A DNA stretch of 64,000 nucleotides from Trueperella bernardiae (GCF_001469025.1 NZ_LNIZ01000002.1:62001-126000), one strand, 5' to 3'; shown: positions 38,664-47,902, counted from the stretch's first letter. Made by a program: numbers and translations. Notes: generated from the sequence alone by a model not told the origin.

Positions 38664-40024
38664 GCATTTCTTTCCGCTGCGCAGCAGCTTCCGACGTCGG
38701 CCTGATTCGCAAGTCCAATCAGGATGCCGGTTATGCCTCCACGAATCTCATCGTGTTGGCTGACGGGATGGGCGGAGCGGCTGGTGGCGATGTCGCGTCG
38801 TCAGTGGTGGTGGCGCACTTGGCGGAGGTGGATGATAGCCATCAGGCCGAGGACCTCCTGCCTCTGCTGACGGCAACGCTCGAGGACGCGCACGCGGACC
38901 TCATTCAGCGCTCGGCGGAGACGACGTCGCTGGCGGGCCTTGGCACCACGTGCATCGCGATTTTACGCGCGGGCAACAAACTCGGCATGGTCCATATTGG
39001 CGATTCGCGTGCGTACCTCCTGCGGGAGGGCACGCTGACTCAGGTCACGCATGACCACACGTTGGTCCAATACCTCGTGGATCAGGGGGAGATCACGCCG
39101 GAGGAGGCGGAGAATCACCCGAAGCGCAACGTGATCATGCGCAACATCGGCGACACCCCGGAGCCGCTGGAGATCGACCGTTCGATCCGCGAGGCCATCC
39201 CTGGCGACCGCTGGTTGCTGTGTTCGGATGGTCTGTTCGGCGTTGTGTCGAAGGAGCGCATCGCGAAGACCCTCACCGATTACCGCGACCTGGAGGCGTG
39301 CGCGAACCGCCTGGTGGACCTGGCGCTGGCCGCCGGCGCGCCCGATAACGTCACGGTGGTGTTGGCCGATGTTGTCGACGACGACGTCGCCCCGGCCCCG
39401 CCCCTCATCGTGGGTTCGGCGGCGGTCGATGCGCATAAGCCGACGCGTGGCACGGCGTCGGCGGCGGGGAAGCTGGCGCGGTGGACGCCGGGTGAGACGG
39501 ATGAGGCGGGCGAGGTCGAACCGGAGCGACGTAGCCCGTGGGCGCGGATTGCGGCCACGATCGCGGTGCTCGGCATTTTTGCGGGCTCCCTGTTTGGCGC
39601 GTATGCGTGGACCCAGACCCAGTATTACGTGACGCAGGCGGGCGGGAAGGTGGCGATTTTCCAGGGCGTGCCGCAAAAGCTCGGCCCGCTCACCCTGTCC
39701 CATCTGCATGAGAAGACGGACGTTGAGGTGGTGAGCCTTAAGGCGGTGGCCCAGGCGCGTATTGCCGAGCCGATCACGCGCGGGTCGTTGGAGGAGGCGC
39801 GGACGGTCGTCGCGGATTTGTCGGCGCAGGTGCGCGAGCCGGACCCGATCGTCGGCGAGCGCCCAACCCCTGAGCCGTCCGCGTTCCCGCCGACGGGCAC
39901 GGAGCCTTCGCGCGATCCGTCCGGAGATCCGTCCGGCCAGACACCGGCCCCGACGACGACGCCCGCCCCGACCAGCGGCACCACGGTCCCGGCCCCCACG
40001 GACCCACGGGAGGAGAGGCAATGA
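38660..40024 (+). CDS. pstP: PP2C-family Ser/Thr phosphatase PstP
   Basis: Dephosphorylates PknB and its substrates. The cytoplasmic PP2C domain (~1-240) has the metal-site motifs LADGMGG, HIGDSRAYLL, LLCSDGLFG and PDNVTVVLADV. A transmembrane helix lies at ~298-318 and a Pro/Thr-rich extracellular tail of ~130 residues follows. GTG start overlapping fhaB; its own stop overlaps rodA (ATGA). Confidence 0.94.
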   Translation: MSISFRCAAASDVGLIRKSNQDAGYASTNLIVLADGMGGAAGGDVASSVVVAHLAEVDDSHQAEDLLPLLTATLEDAHADLIQRSAETTSLAGLGTTCIAILRAGNKLGMVHIGDSRAYLLREGTLTQVTHDHTLVQYLVDQGEITPEEAENHPKRNVIMRNIGDTPEPLEIDRSIREAIPGDRWLLCSDGLFGVVSKERIAKTLTDYRDLEACANRLVDLALAAGAPDNVTVVLADVVDDDVAPAPPLIVGSAAVDAHKPTRGTASAAGKLARWTPGETDEAGEVEPERRSPWARIAATIAVLGIFAGSLFGAYAWTQTQYYVTQAGGKVAIFQGVPQKLGPLTLSHLHEKTDVEVVSLKAVAQARIAEPITRGSLEEARTVVADLSAQVREPDPIVGERPTPEPSAFPPTGTEPSRDPSGDPSGQTPAPTTTPAPTSGTTVPAPTDPREERQ

Positions 40025-41577
40025 GCGTGGTGACTCAGAAGACCGCCCGGACGGGCCGTTTCCGCGAGCTCCTTCTCCTGATCCTGGCGCTGGCGGCGTG
40101 CCTGCAGGCGTGGGTGATCGTGCACCACAGCGTGAGCGTGGAGGAGGTCTCGGCGCTTCCAGAGAATTTCTGGATGGTGGCGGGCGCGGCCGCCAGCCTC
40201 ATTTTCGTGGCTCACCTCGTGATCCGTTGGCGGGCGCCGTGGGCGGACCCGGTGTTTTTCCCAATCGCGGTGACCCTCACGGGCCTGGGCCTGGTGATGA
40301 TTCACCGGATTGACTATTCGCTGGTTGCCAAGGGGAACGCTCCGCTTGTGGGCGGGCAGTTCATGTTGGCGGGCGTGGGCGTGGTGCTCATGGTGGCCAC
40401 GGCCGTGGTGGTCCACCATCGGGCGCTGCGCCGCTTCACGTTCATTTCGCTCGCGCTCGGCACGATCCTGTTGCTTTTGCCGATGGTGCCGGGCCTTGGC
40501 GTGTCGATTTACGGCGCCCGCATTTGGATTCAGGTGGCCGGTTTTTCCTACCAGCCGGCCGAGCTGGCCAAGATCTTCTTCGCGGTGTTTTTCGCGGGCT
40601 ACCTGGTCAGCCAGCGCGACAACCTGGCGCTTGCCGGCAAGAAAGTGCTGGGCATCCAATTGCCGCGTGCACGCCACTTCGGCCCCCTGCTCGTGGGTTG
40701 GATGGGCTGCATGGGCATCCTCGCGATGGAGAAGGATTTCGGCACGGCTCTCCTCTTCTTTGGCCTGTTCGTGGCGATGCTTTATGTGGCCACCGAGCGC
40801 GTGTCGTGGATCGTGATCGGCGGGATCCTCACCACGATCGGCGTGTATTTCCTCGTCCAGATCATGCCGCACATTCAGGCCCGCTTCGACATCTGGCTCC
40901 ACGCCCTCGACCCAGAGGTTTACAACGCCAAGTACGGCTCGTGGCAGATTGTCCAGGGTTGGTTCGGGATGGCGTCGGGCGGGTTGCTCGGCACGGGCCT
41001 CGGCCGCGGGTATCCTGGCAACACGTTCGCCGCGAACTCCGACCTCATCGTGGCGTCCTTCGGGGAGGAGCTGGGCCTCATGGGCCTGCTCGCGATCTTC
41101 TCGATCTACCTCCTCCTTGTTCAGCGCGCGTTCAAAACCGCGCTCGACCTCCGCGACGGCTTCGGCAAACTCCTCGCCTCCGGCCTCGGCTTCACCGTGG
41201 GCTTGCAGTGCTTTATCGTGGCCGGCGGCGTCACGGGCATTATCCCGCTGACGGGCCTCGCGATCCCGTTCCTTTCCCTCGGCGGCTCGGCGCTGCTGAC
41301 GAACTGGATCATCATCGGCCTGCTCATCCGCATGTCCGATGCCGCCCGCCGCCCCGCGCTGCCCTCCTCCGCGCCGTTGCCGGAGCTGCCCGATTCTCCC
41401 GACGACGACTGGCCCAATTCCGACTGGCCCTCCGCCTCGCGTAACACCGAGGCTTCCGACGACGCCGGCGCGCCCGTTTCCGCCGCCGCCCCAGCTGACG
41501 CCGACGCCGGCGCGCCCGGCGGTCCTGCCGATAGCGTTTCCGACGCCGACCGCTACCCCACAGAGGTGGTCCGATGA
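40021..41577 (+). CDS. rodA: SEDS-family peptidoglycan polymerase RodA/FtsW
   Basis: Polytopic glycosyltransferase for septal/polar peptidoglycan, partner of the class B PBP encoded next. About ten hydrophobic segments; conserved SEDS features in YGARIWIQVAGFSYQPAE, EKDFGTALLFF and the late LTGLAIPFLSLGGSALL. The C-terminal ~75 residues are a hydrophilic Asp/Ala/Pro tail. Overlaps pstP and pbpA by 4 bases each. Confidence 0.94.
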   Translation: MSVVTQKTARTGRFRELLLLILALAACLQAWVIVHHSVSVEEVSALPENFWMVAGAAASLIFVAHLVIRWRAPWADPVFFPIAVTLTGLGLVMIHRIDYSLVAKGNAPLVGGQFMLAGVGVVLMVATAVVVHHRALRRFTFISLALGTILLLLPMVPGLGVSIYGARIWIQVAGFSYQPAELAKIFFAVFFAGYLVSQRDNLALAGKKVLGIQLPRARHFGPLLVGWMGCMGILAMEKDFGTALLFFGLFVAMLYVATERVSWIVIGGILTTIGVYFLVQIMPHIQARFDIWLHALDPEVYNAKYGSWQIVQGWFGMASGGLLGTGLGRGYPGNTFAANSDLIVASFGEELGLMGLLAIFSIYLLLVQRAFKTALDLRDGFGKLLASGLGFTVGLQCFIVAGGVTGIIPLTGLAIPFLSLGGSALLTNWIIIGLLIRMSDAARRPALPSSAPLPELPDSPDDDWPNSDWPSASRNTEASDDAGAPVSAAAPADADAGAPGGPADSVSDADRYPTEVVR

Positions 41578-43013
41578 ATCCGCCGCTACGCAAGCTATCG
41601 GTCGTCGTGACGATCATGTTTTTGACACTCATGGCGGCGGCGACGTCGTTGCAGTTCTTCCGAGCGCCCTCGTTGAATGCGGACGCACGCAACGCCCGCA
41701 CGCTATATAAGGAGTATGGGGTCAAGCGCGGCCCGATCATCGTGGCGGGTGAGGCGATCACGGGGATCGAGAAGATCGACTCTCCTTATAATTACCTGCG
41801 CACCTACCTGCAGCCGGAGCTGTATGCGCCGGTCACGGGTTATTTTTCGGTGATTCACAACGCGATCACTGGGATCGAGCGGGCGGAGAACGGGATCCTG
41901 GGCGGATCCGATTCGCAGCTGGCCACCCAGCACTTGCAGGAGTTGCTGACGGACGCGGACCCGGAGGGCGGGGCCGTCTCGCTCACCATTAACCCGGCTG
42001 CGCAGCAGGCCGCGTGGGATGCACTTGGGGACAGGCAGGGCGCCGTCGTCGCGATCGAGCCGTCCACGGGGAAGATCCTCGCGCTTGTCTCGAAACCCAC
42101 GTTCAACCCGAACCAGATCGCCTCGCACAACCGCGAGGAGGCGACCACCGCGTGGGAGACCCTCAACGCGGACCCGGCCAAACCCCTGCTCAACCGGGCG
42201 ATCGGGGACGACCTCTACGCACCCGGCTCAGTGTTCAAGCTCATTACCGCTGCTGCCATGATCGAGAACGGGCTGACCGCTGACTCCGGCGTCGAGGCCC
42301 CCTACACCTACTCTCCGCCCGGCACGTCGCACGAGATCTACAACCCCGGCCAGCGCCAGTGCGGGGACGGCTCGGGCACAGTGCCGTTGCGCGTGGCGTT
42401 CACCCAGTCGTGCAACACGGCCTTCGCGATCGGCGGCCTGAACCTGGGCGCGGAGAAGATGCGCGCCATGGCCGAGGCGTTCGGCTTCGGGCAGGACCTC
42501 GACATCCCGCTGTCCGTCCGCCCCTCACAGTTTCCCGAGCCGGCCGACGACGCCGCTCTCGCCATGGACTCCTTCGGCCAGCGCGACATCCTCGCATCAC
42601 CAATGCAGATGGCTATGGTCGCGGCGGCGGTGGCCAACGACGGGCGCCTCATGACCCCCTACCTCGTGGACCAGACGTTCACCGCGGACCTTGGGGTACT
42701 GTCCACCACCGCGCCCACCACGTTCTCCAACCCGATCTCGAAGAGCACCGCCGAGCAGATGCGGTCGATGATGATCGACGTCGTAAACAAGGGCACCGGG
42801 TCGTACGCCGCGCTGAACTACGTGCAAGTGGCGGGCAAGACAGGCTCGGCCGAGGTCGGCGCCGGGGTGGAGCCGCACGCGTGGTTCGCCGGGTTCGACG
42901 CGACGGACGATCCGAAGGTGGCGGTGGCCGCGCTCGTCGTGAACGGGGGCGACGGCGGGTCCAACGCCGGGCCGGTCGCACGGGCCGTCATCGACGCGGT
43001 GGTGGGCCAATGA
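41574..43013 (+). CDS. pbpA: Class B penicillin-binding protein PbpA
   Basis: Transpeptidase working with RodA. An N-terminal membrane anchor (~8-28), a short pedestal, and a transpeptidase domain with SxxK at ~219 (APGSVFKL), SCN near 281 (QSCNTAFAI) and KTG near 423 (AGKTGSAEV). 479 residues matches actinobacterial PbpA. Last gene of the overlapping run; pknB starts 90 bases later. Confidence 0.94.
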   Translation: MNPPLRKLSVVVTIMFLTLMAAATSLQFFRAPSLNADARNARTLYKEYGVKRGPIIVAGEAITGIEKIDSPYNYLRTYLQPELYAPVTGYFSVIHNAITGIERAENGILGGSDSQLATQHLQELLTDADPEGGAVSLTINPAAQQAAWDALGDRQGAVVAIEPSTGKILALVSKPTFNPNQIASHNREEATTAWETLNADPAKPLLNRAIGDDLYAPGSVFKLITAAAMIENGLTADSGVEAPYTYSPPGTSHEIYNPGQRQCGDGSGTVPLRVAFTQSCNTAFAIGGLNLGAEKMRAMAEAFGFGQDLDIPLSVRPSQFPEPADDAALAMDSFGQRDILASPMQMAMVAAAVANDGRLMTPYLVDQTFTADLGVLSTTAPTTFSNPISKSTAEQMRSMMIDVVNKGTGSYAALNYVQVAGKTGSAEVGAGVEPHAWFAGFDATDDPKVAVAALVVNGGDGGSNAGPVARAVIDAVVGQ

Positions 43014-43103
43014 ACTGTAATCGTTTCGTGACCTCACTAGTTGGCAATCACGCGCCGATGTGGGGCAGTATGTTTGAAGGTGTGAGGGAAAGGAAAGTTC
43101 GGC

Positions 43104-44960
43104 ATGGCTGACGTACCCCGTATCCTCGGCGACCGCTATGAGGTCGGCGACCTGATCGGCCGCGGAGGCATGGCTCAGGTGCACTTGGGCTACGACACGC
43201 GGCTTTCGCGCACGGTCGCCATCAAGGTGTTGCGCACCGACCACGCCCAGGATCCCACCTTCATCGCGCGCTTCCGGCGCGAGGCGCAGTCCGCCGCCGC
43301 CCTCAACCATCCCTCGATCGTGGCCGTGTATGACACGGGCGAAGAGACCGTCATTTCCGAATCCGGTCGCACCCTCTCGCTTCCCTACATCGTCATGGAG
43401 TACGTCAAGGGCCGCACCGTCTCCCAGCTGCTGAGCAACGGGGACGCCCTGCCTATTGACGAGGCGGTGCAGATTGTCGTCGGGATCCTGTCGGCGCTCG
43501 AGTACTCGCACCGGGAGGGCATCGTTCACCGCGACATCAAGCCGGGCAACATCATGTTGACCCCGGACGGCAAGGTCAAGGTGATGGACTTCGGCATCGC
43601 GCGGGCCGTGGCCGATTCGTCGGCCACGATGACGCAGACAAACTCGGTGGTGGGCACCGCCCAGTACCTGTCGCCGGAGCAGGCGCGTGGCGAGGTTGTC
43701 GACGCCCGATCTGACCTGTACTCCACCGGCTGCGTCCTGTTCGAGCTGCTCACCGGTCAACCGCCGTTCCGTGGGGACTCCGCGGTGGCGGTCGCCTACC
43801 AGCACGTGTCCCAGCAACCGCCGGCGCCCACGTCGATCGCGCCGGACATCCCCGAGTCGCTCGACAGGGTGGTGACGAAGTCGCTGGCCAAGCGCCGCGA
43901 GGACCGCTACCAGAGCGCGGCCGACATGCGGGCCGACCTCCTGTCCGCCATCCGTGGCGGGGAGGTGAGTGCTCCGGCCGTCGGCTCGTGGCAGACCCAG
44001 GTGATGTCCGCACCCACGCAGGTTTCGACGCCGCCCACGCAGGTCTCAACGCCGCCCACGCAGGTCGCGTCCGTGCCGCCGTCGCAGGTGACGAAGACGT
44101 CCACGCAGACCTCGATCCCGCCCGCCGAGGAGCGCTCGCGGAACACGCTTTTCATCGTGCTCGGCATTATTTTGACCATCCTCGCCATGTCCGGAATCGG
44201 GTACGCGATCTACAACGCCAACCGCGCCCCCGAGGAGCCGACCGCCACGGTCGCGCAGACCACCGTGCCGGATCTGACCGGCATGAACGAAAGCCAGGTG
44301 CGGGCCGCGCTCGAGGAGCGCAACCTCGTGCTCAACGTGGGCGACCCGGTCGAGGATGACAAGATCCCCGAGGGGATCTACGTCTCCTCCAACCCGCCGA
44401 TCGCCGGCACGGTCAACGAGGGCGACACGGTCACCGTCCACTTCTCCTCCGGCGTCGGCTCGGTGAAGGTTCCCGACGTCGCCAACGGCGTCTACACCCA
44501 GGACCAGGCGAAGGAGATCCTAGAGAACGCAGGCCTGCGGGTGGGGCGGGTCGACATCGAGGACGTGCCCGGGCTGGCGAAGGACACAGTGTCCGCCACC
44601 TCGCCCGAGGCCGGCAACACCGTCAAGCGCGGTAGCCAGGTCAACCTGGTGGTCGCGTCCGGTGACGTGGTGCTGACGGATGTGCGCGGGATGAACATCG
44701 ACGACGCCGAAGCCCTCCTCGCCAACGACCTGCGGATTCAGTCGATCTCGATCTCCGAGGTGGAAACCGACCAGGCCGAGCCCGGCACCGTGCTATCCAT
44801 GAACCCGGCCGCCGGGAAGGTACCATACAACCAGCGCGTCGAACTGGTGATCGCCAAGGAGATTGTGGCGCCCCCCACCACGGAGCCAAGCGAGCAACCG
44901 AGTCAGGATCCGGGTGAGCAACCCACTGATCCGGCACCGACGGACGAATCGAGCAAATAG
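43104..44960 (+). CDS. pknB: PASTA-domain Ser/Thr protein kinase PknB
   Basis: Sensor kinase of cell-wall precursors. Kinase domain ~10-275: GRGGMAQVHLG, Lys41 in VAIKVLR, HRDIKPGNIML near 142, DFGIARA, and activation loop Thr in TMTQTNSVVGTAQYL. A juxtamembrane linker follows with a degenerate 7-8-residue repeat (STPPTQV type, ~295-320), a transmembrane helix ~350-370, and three PASTA domains (VPDLTGMNESQ; VPDVANGVYTQ; TDVRGMNIDD). The usual pknA is not next to it. A strong terminator follows. Confidence 0.95.
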   Translation: MADVPRILGDRYEVGDLIGRGGMAQVHLGYDTRLSRTVAIKVLRTDHAQDPTFIARFRREAQSAAALNHPSIVAVYDTGEETVISESGRTLSLPYIVMEYVKGRTVSQLLSNGDALPIDEAVQIVVGILSALEYSHREGIVHRDIKPGNIMLTPDGKVKVMDFGIARAVADSSATMTQTNSVVGTAQYLSPEQARGEVVDARSDLYSTGCVLFELLTGQPPFRGDSAVAVAYQHVSQQPPAPTSIAPDIPESLDRVVTKSLAKRREDRYQSAADMRADLLSAIRGGEVSAPAVGSWQTQVMSAPTQVSTPPTQVSTPPTQVASVPPSQVTKTSTQTSIPPAEERSRNTLFIVLGIILTILAMSGIGYAIYNANRAPEEPTATVAQTTVPDLTGMNESQVRAALEERNLVLNVGDPVEDDKIPEGIYVSSNPPIAGTVNEGDTVTVHFSSGVGSVKVPDVANGVYTQDQAKEILENAGLRVGRVDIEDVPGLAKDTVSATSPEAGNTVKRGSQVNLVVASGDVVLTDVRGMNIDDAEALLANDLRIQSISISEVETDQAEPGTVLSMNPAAGKVPYNQRVELVIAKEIVAPPTTEPSEQPSQDPGEQPTDPAPTDESSK

Positions 44961-44965
44961 GAATC

Positions 44966-44994
44966 AGCGCGGCCAAGCAAAGCTTGGCCGCGCT
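44966..44994. terminator. Terminator hairpin after pknB
   Basis: Perfect 13-bp stem AGCGCGGCCAAGC / GCTTGGCCGCGCT with loop AAA, 6 bases after the pknB stop. Sits in a convergent gap; the trailing sequence ACTTTCTT suits the plus strand. Confidence 0.8.
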
Positions 44995-45036
44995 ACTTTC
45001 TTGGCGTGAAACTGGGCGAGGCGGACCCCGCCGGGG

Positions 45037-45195
45037 TCACTCGCCGACCGTGTTATCCACCAAGTGAGTGTTTTCCATGACCCACGGGTAGGCATACTCA
45101 AACAGCAGGTAGACCACGCCAAAGATCAGGGCAAGGGCCTCCAGGACCTTCAGCCATGTCGGGCCCGGAAGCATGCGCCAAATCGCTCCGTACAT
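45037..45195 (-). CDS. Small membrane protein coupled to class E sortase, 52 aa
   Basis: Short frame with one central hydrophobic helix (LEALALIFGVVYLLFEY, ~18-34), N-terminal MYGAIWRMLPGPTWLKV and an acidic C-terminus. Its ATG overlaps the sortase stop (TAATG), so it is translated by reinitiation after the sortase. Similar tiny membrane proteins occur beside class E sortase genes in Actinobacteria; an accessory role in sortase function or stability is inference. Confidence 0.8.
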   Translation of the reverse strand: MYGAIWRMLPGPTWLKVLEALALIFGVVYLLFEYAYPWVMENTHLVDNTVGE

Positions 45196-45977
45196 TAGTT
45201 CGCTCCTTCCACCGCGGTGGTCGCCGGGTCAACAAGCTCCTTCGGCAGGCCATCCTCACGCTTCGTCCAGTAATCGAACTCGGCGTGGACAATCCAGCGT
45301 TCATTCGACACGAAAGGCGGGTGGCACGTGGTGATCGTCAGCAGGCGGCGCGTGGCCTCCGACACCGGCGTGCCATTCTTCAGCGAATCAAGTGCCATGA
45401 ACGGGTCCGGCGCGATCGTCCACACGTCCGTGGGCGACACGATCTCATCCGCGATGATCTTGTATACGTAGAAGGCGTCCGCGGTCTCCACCACCACGGC
45501 ATCGCCCTCCTTCAAGTTCTGCACGTTCATCATCGGCGCGCCGTACGTCTGCCGGTGGGCCGCCGTCGAGAAATTACCCACCTCACCCGGGAACGCCGTA
45601 TCCGTATACCTGCCGAACGAACCCTTATCGAGCACCGTGGTCAAGTCCGTGCCGTTCTGGATCGTGTAAGCATACTCGTAGCCAAATGCCGGGATACGCA
45701 TGATGCCGATCGTCTCACCCACACCCATGGGCCCCGACCACTCCGGCGGCGGGCCCGGCTGCGGCTCCGCAATCCCGTCGTCAGCAACCTCGCCGTACTC
45801 CTGACGCAACGTGACAATCGCGGCCTGCTGCTCACGGTTCGCTTCAATATCCGTCCACCAGATCTGCCACACAATGAACAGCCCAATGACGAGCCCAGCA
45901 GTGATCATCAGTTCCCCAATGACACCAAGGATACGGCCGAACAGGGATGGTTTACGCCGTGCTTGGTCCGCCTTCAT
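45195..45977 (-). CDS. srtE: Class E sortase
   Basis: Housekeeping sortase anchoring surface proteins in high-GC Gram-positives. An N-terminal transmembrane helix (~16-37), then the catalytic core with His in FSTAAHRQTYG, Cys in LTITTCHPPF and Arg in SNERWIVHAEF. ATG 45977 has GGAGAT 3-4 bases away; the longest frame (46004) lacks this. 260 residues. Its neighbourhood, convergent with pknB and next to crgA, is conserved for this class. Confidence 0.92.
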   Translation of the reverse strand: MKADQARRKPSLFGRILGVIGELMITAGLVIGLFIVWQIWWTDIEANREQQAAIVTLRQEYGEVADDGIAEPQPGPPPEWSGPMGVGETIGIMRIPAFGYEYAYTIQNGTDLTTVLDKGSFGRYTDTAFPGEVGNFSTAAHRQTYGAPMMNVQNLKEGDAVVVETADAFYVYKIIADEIVSPTDVWTIAPDPFMALDSLKNGTPVSEATRRLLTITTCHPPFVSNERWIVHAEFDYWTKREDGLPKELVDPATTAVEGAN

Positions 45978-46125
45978 ATCATCTCCTCGAATTGACTGGC
46001 TCAAGCATAGTGTATTTCATCCCTCCCACCTTCCCCAGATGCGAAAACTAACCCTGTGGATGATTCCCGTTTTTCCTTTTATCCGTATAGGATTTGGGGG
46101 TACGTTCCGCATAGAAGGATGAGCG

Positions 46126-46401
46126 ATGCCCGAATCGAAGAAGCGCAAGAAGGTCGTTGAGCGCAGGATTGCCCAGCAGCACGCCCAGGAGAACCGCAAG
46201 GCCGCGGCCCCCGAACAGTCCCCGCGCTGGTGGGTTCCCGTCATGGTCGGCCTCGCCGTGCTCGGCCTGATCATCATCGTCATCGCCTACATCACCGGCG
46301 GTCGCTTCCCGATCCCCGGTCTGTCGAACGGTAACATCAACATCTTCGTGGGCATCGGCTTCATGCTGGTGGGCTTCCTCATGACGATGGGCTGGAAGTA
46401 G
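46126..46401 (+). CDS. crgA: Cell division protein CrgA
   Basis: Small septum-associated membrane protein that recruits divisome components. Basic N-terminus (MPESKKRKK), hydrophilic ~40 residues, two transmembrane helices (~35-55 and ~68-88) separated by a short loop, ending MGWK, which is the characteristic CrgA layout. 91 residues; AGAAGGATGAG upstream of the ATG. Divergent from srtE. Confidence 0.94.
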   Translation: MPESKKRKKVVERRIAQQHAQENRKAAAPEQSPRWWVPVMVGLAVLGLIIIVIAYITGGRFPIPGLSNGNINIFVGIGFMLVGFLMTMGWK

Positions 46402-46669
46402 CGCGCTCACTGACCGCCCAGCCCGGCGCAGGCGTCGGGTGTTACTAACTGGTAAGTCTGGGCCCACAAAGCTCGGTTTTCAGCACGGAACCTTTCAGAT
46501 TCACGAGTTAGCTTCACGCCCGCCTAAATAACATTCATGTAATTCTCCACAGGCCAAGCCACAGCTGAGGACAACTCGAATTACACTCATGTAATTCTCC
46601 ACAGGGTAAACCACACCTGGGGATAGATGAGGCTAAAAATGCAGGGGAGGTAACGCGGCCTCGTTGCCG
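46402..46669. promoter_or_regulatory. Convergent gap with tandem dyads and DnaA-box-like sites
   Basis: 268-bp gap between the 3' ends of crgA and the rhomboid gene. It holds repeat B2 and a ~45-bp direct repeat (46528-46573 and 46580-46625). Each unit starts with a dyad: ATAACA-N4-TGTAAT at 46528-46543 and ATTACA-N4-TGTAAT at 46580-46595. Each is followed at once by TTCTCCACAGG, one base from the DnaA box. The unit spacing is 52 bp, close to five helical turns. There is no promoter need for either flanking gene. Confidence 0.55.
46445..46512 (-). repeat. Extragenic palindromic repeat, subfamily B, copy 2
   Basis: 68-bp inverted repeat with arms CTAACTGGTAAGTCTG and CAGATTCACGAGTTAG (13 of 16 pair). 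The right arm read in reverse (AACTCGTGAATCTGA) equals the left arm of subfamily A copy 2, linking the two subfamilies. Confidence 0.6.
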
Positions 46670-47353
46670 CTAAATCCACAGAACGAGGGCCGTCAGCACC
46701 GGCACCAGCAGGCCGGCGGCGACCTCAAGAACAGTGCGCTTACGCCTCGCCGGGAAGCTCTCGCGGATGGATATCCACGCCCAGGTCAGCAGCGCGCCCA
46801 CGATCAGCCCGCCCACGTGCGACTCCCACGAGATCCCTGGAACCACAAAGCTGTAGACGAGGTTAACGCCCAGGATCGTGAAGATTCCCGATATGTTCGC
46901 ATCCACCTTGCGCGAGAGAATGACGAGCGCGCCAAACAACCCGAAGATCGCGCCGGACGCACCCACCGCGCCCACGTTCCACCCTCCGGTCAAGTTCGCC
47001 ACCCCATACACCGCGGCGTTACCCGCGATCGCGGACAAGAAGTAGAGCGCCAGGTACCTCACCCTGCCGAGCGCCGGCTCGAGCACCCGCCCGAGCAGCC
47101 ACAGGGCATACATGTTGAGCACCAAATGCCAAAAGCCGCTGTGGAGGAAGGCGGACGTAATGAAACGGTACGGCTGCACCTGTGCGAGCGGAGGGTAGAA
47201 CATGAGCTCCACCCCCACCTGGGGTTGCAGCCGCTCCACAAGAGCCATGATCCCACACGCCACGATGAGCACGGTCGTGGCAGGGGCAGGATTACGACGC
47301 CGAACGGCCATCCGCCTCCGGAAACCGGGAATTTCGCGATTGTGGTCCGACAT
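46670..47353 (-). CDS. Rhomboid-family intramembrane serine protease
   Basis: Six-helix membrane protease. Catalytic Ser in GASGAIFGLFG and His in SHVGGLIVG; the conserved HLVLNMYAL (His-Asn pair) is also present. ATG 47353 is chosen for AAAGG 6 bases upstream; the longest frame starts at 47377. 227 residues. It begins 28 bases after the cyclophilin stop on the same strand, so the two are likely co-transcribed. Substrates unknown. Confidence 0.92.
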   Translation of the reverse strand: MSDHNREIPGFRRRMAVRRRNPAPATTVLIVACGIMALVERLQPQVGVELMFYPPLAQVQPYRFITSAFLHSGFWHLVLNMYALWLLGRVLEPALGRVRYLALYFLSAIAGNAAVYGVANLTGGWNVGAVGASGAIFGLFGALVILSRKVDANISGIFTILGVNLVYSFVVPGISWESHVGGLIVGALLTWAWISIRESFPARRKRTVLEVAAGLLVPVLTALVLWI

Positions 47354-47380
47354 CCCGGACCTTTCGGCGTCGTACATCTG

Positions 47381-47902
47381 CTAGTCGGCGACCGTCACCG
47401 AGTTAATGACCACGTCCTCCACCGGGCGGTCCATCGGGCCGGTCTCAACGGCGGCGATGGAGTCGACGACAGCCTGCGAGTCGGCGTCGTTGACCTTGCC
47501 GAAGATGGTGTGCTTGCCCTGCAGCCACGTGGTGGGGGCAACCGTGATGAAGAACTGCGAGCCGTTCGTGCCGCGGCCGCCCTGCTTGCCGGCATTGGCC
47601 ATGGCGAGCACGTAGGGTTCGGTGAAGTTGAGCTCGGGGGCGATTTCGTCGTCGAAACGGTAGCCCGGGCCGCCGGTGCCGGTGCCGAGCGGGTCGCCGC
47701 CCTGGATCATGAAGCCGGCGATGACGCGGTGAAAAATGACGCCGTCGTACAGCGGGTCAGTGGTGGGTTCGCCCGTGCGGGGGTTGAGCCACTCGCGCTT
47801 GCCGGTGGCAAGCTCGGTGAAGTTCGCGACCGTCTCCGGAGCGTGCTCCGGGTAGAGGTCAATCTTGATGTCTCCGTAATTTGTATGCAGTGTTGCTTCC
47901 AT
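47381..47902 (-). CDS. ppiA: Peptidyl-prolyl cis-trans isomerase (cyclophilin)
   Basis: Cytoplasmic cyclophilin. Core motifs FHRVIAGFMIQGGDP, GTNGSQFFITVAPT and HTIFGKV. ATG 47902 (MEATLHTNYGDIKI) has GGAGG 10 bases upstream and gives 173 residues, the family norm. First gene before the rhomboid gene. Confidence 0.94.
   Translation of the reverse strand: MEATLHTNYGDIKIDLYPEHAPETVANFTELATGKREWLNPRTGEPTTDPLYDGVIFHRVIAGFMIQGGDPLGTGTGGPGYRFDDEIAPELNFTEPYVLAMANAGKQGGRGTNGSQFFITVAPTTWLQGKHTIFGKVNDADSQAVVDSIAAVETGPMDRPVEDVVINSVTVAD

Noticed and set aside
46402-46669. Dyads considered as operators for crgA or the rhomboid gene
   Set aside because: Both flanking genes end here; their starts are on the far sides.
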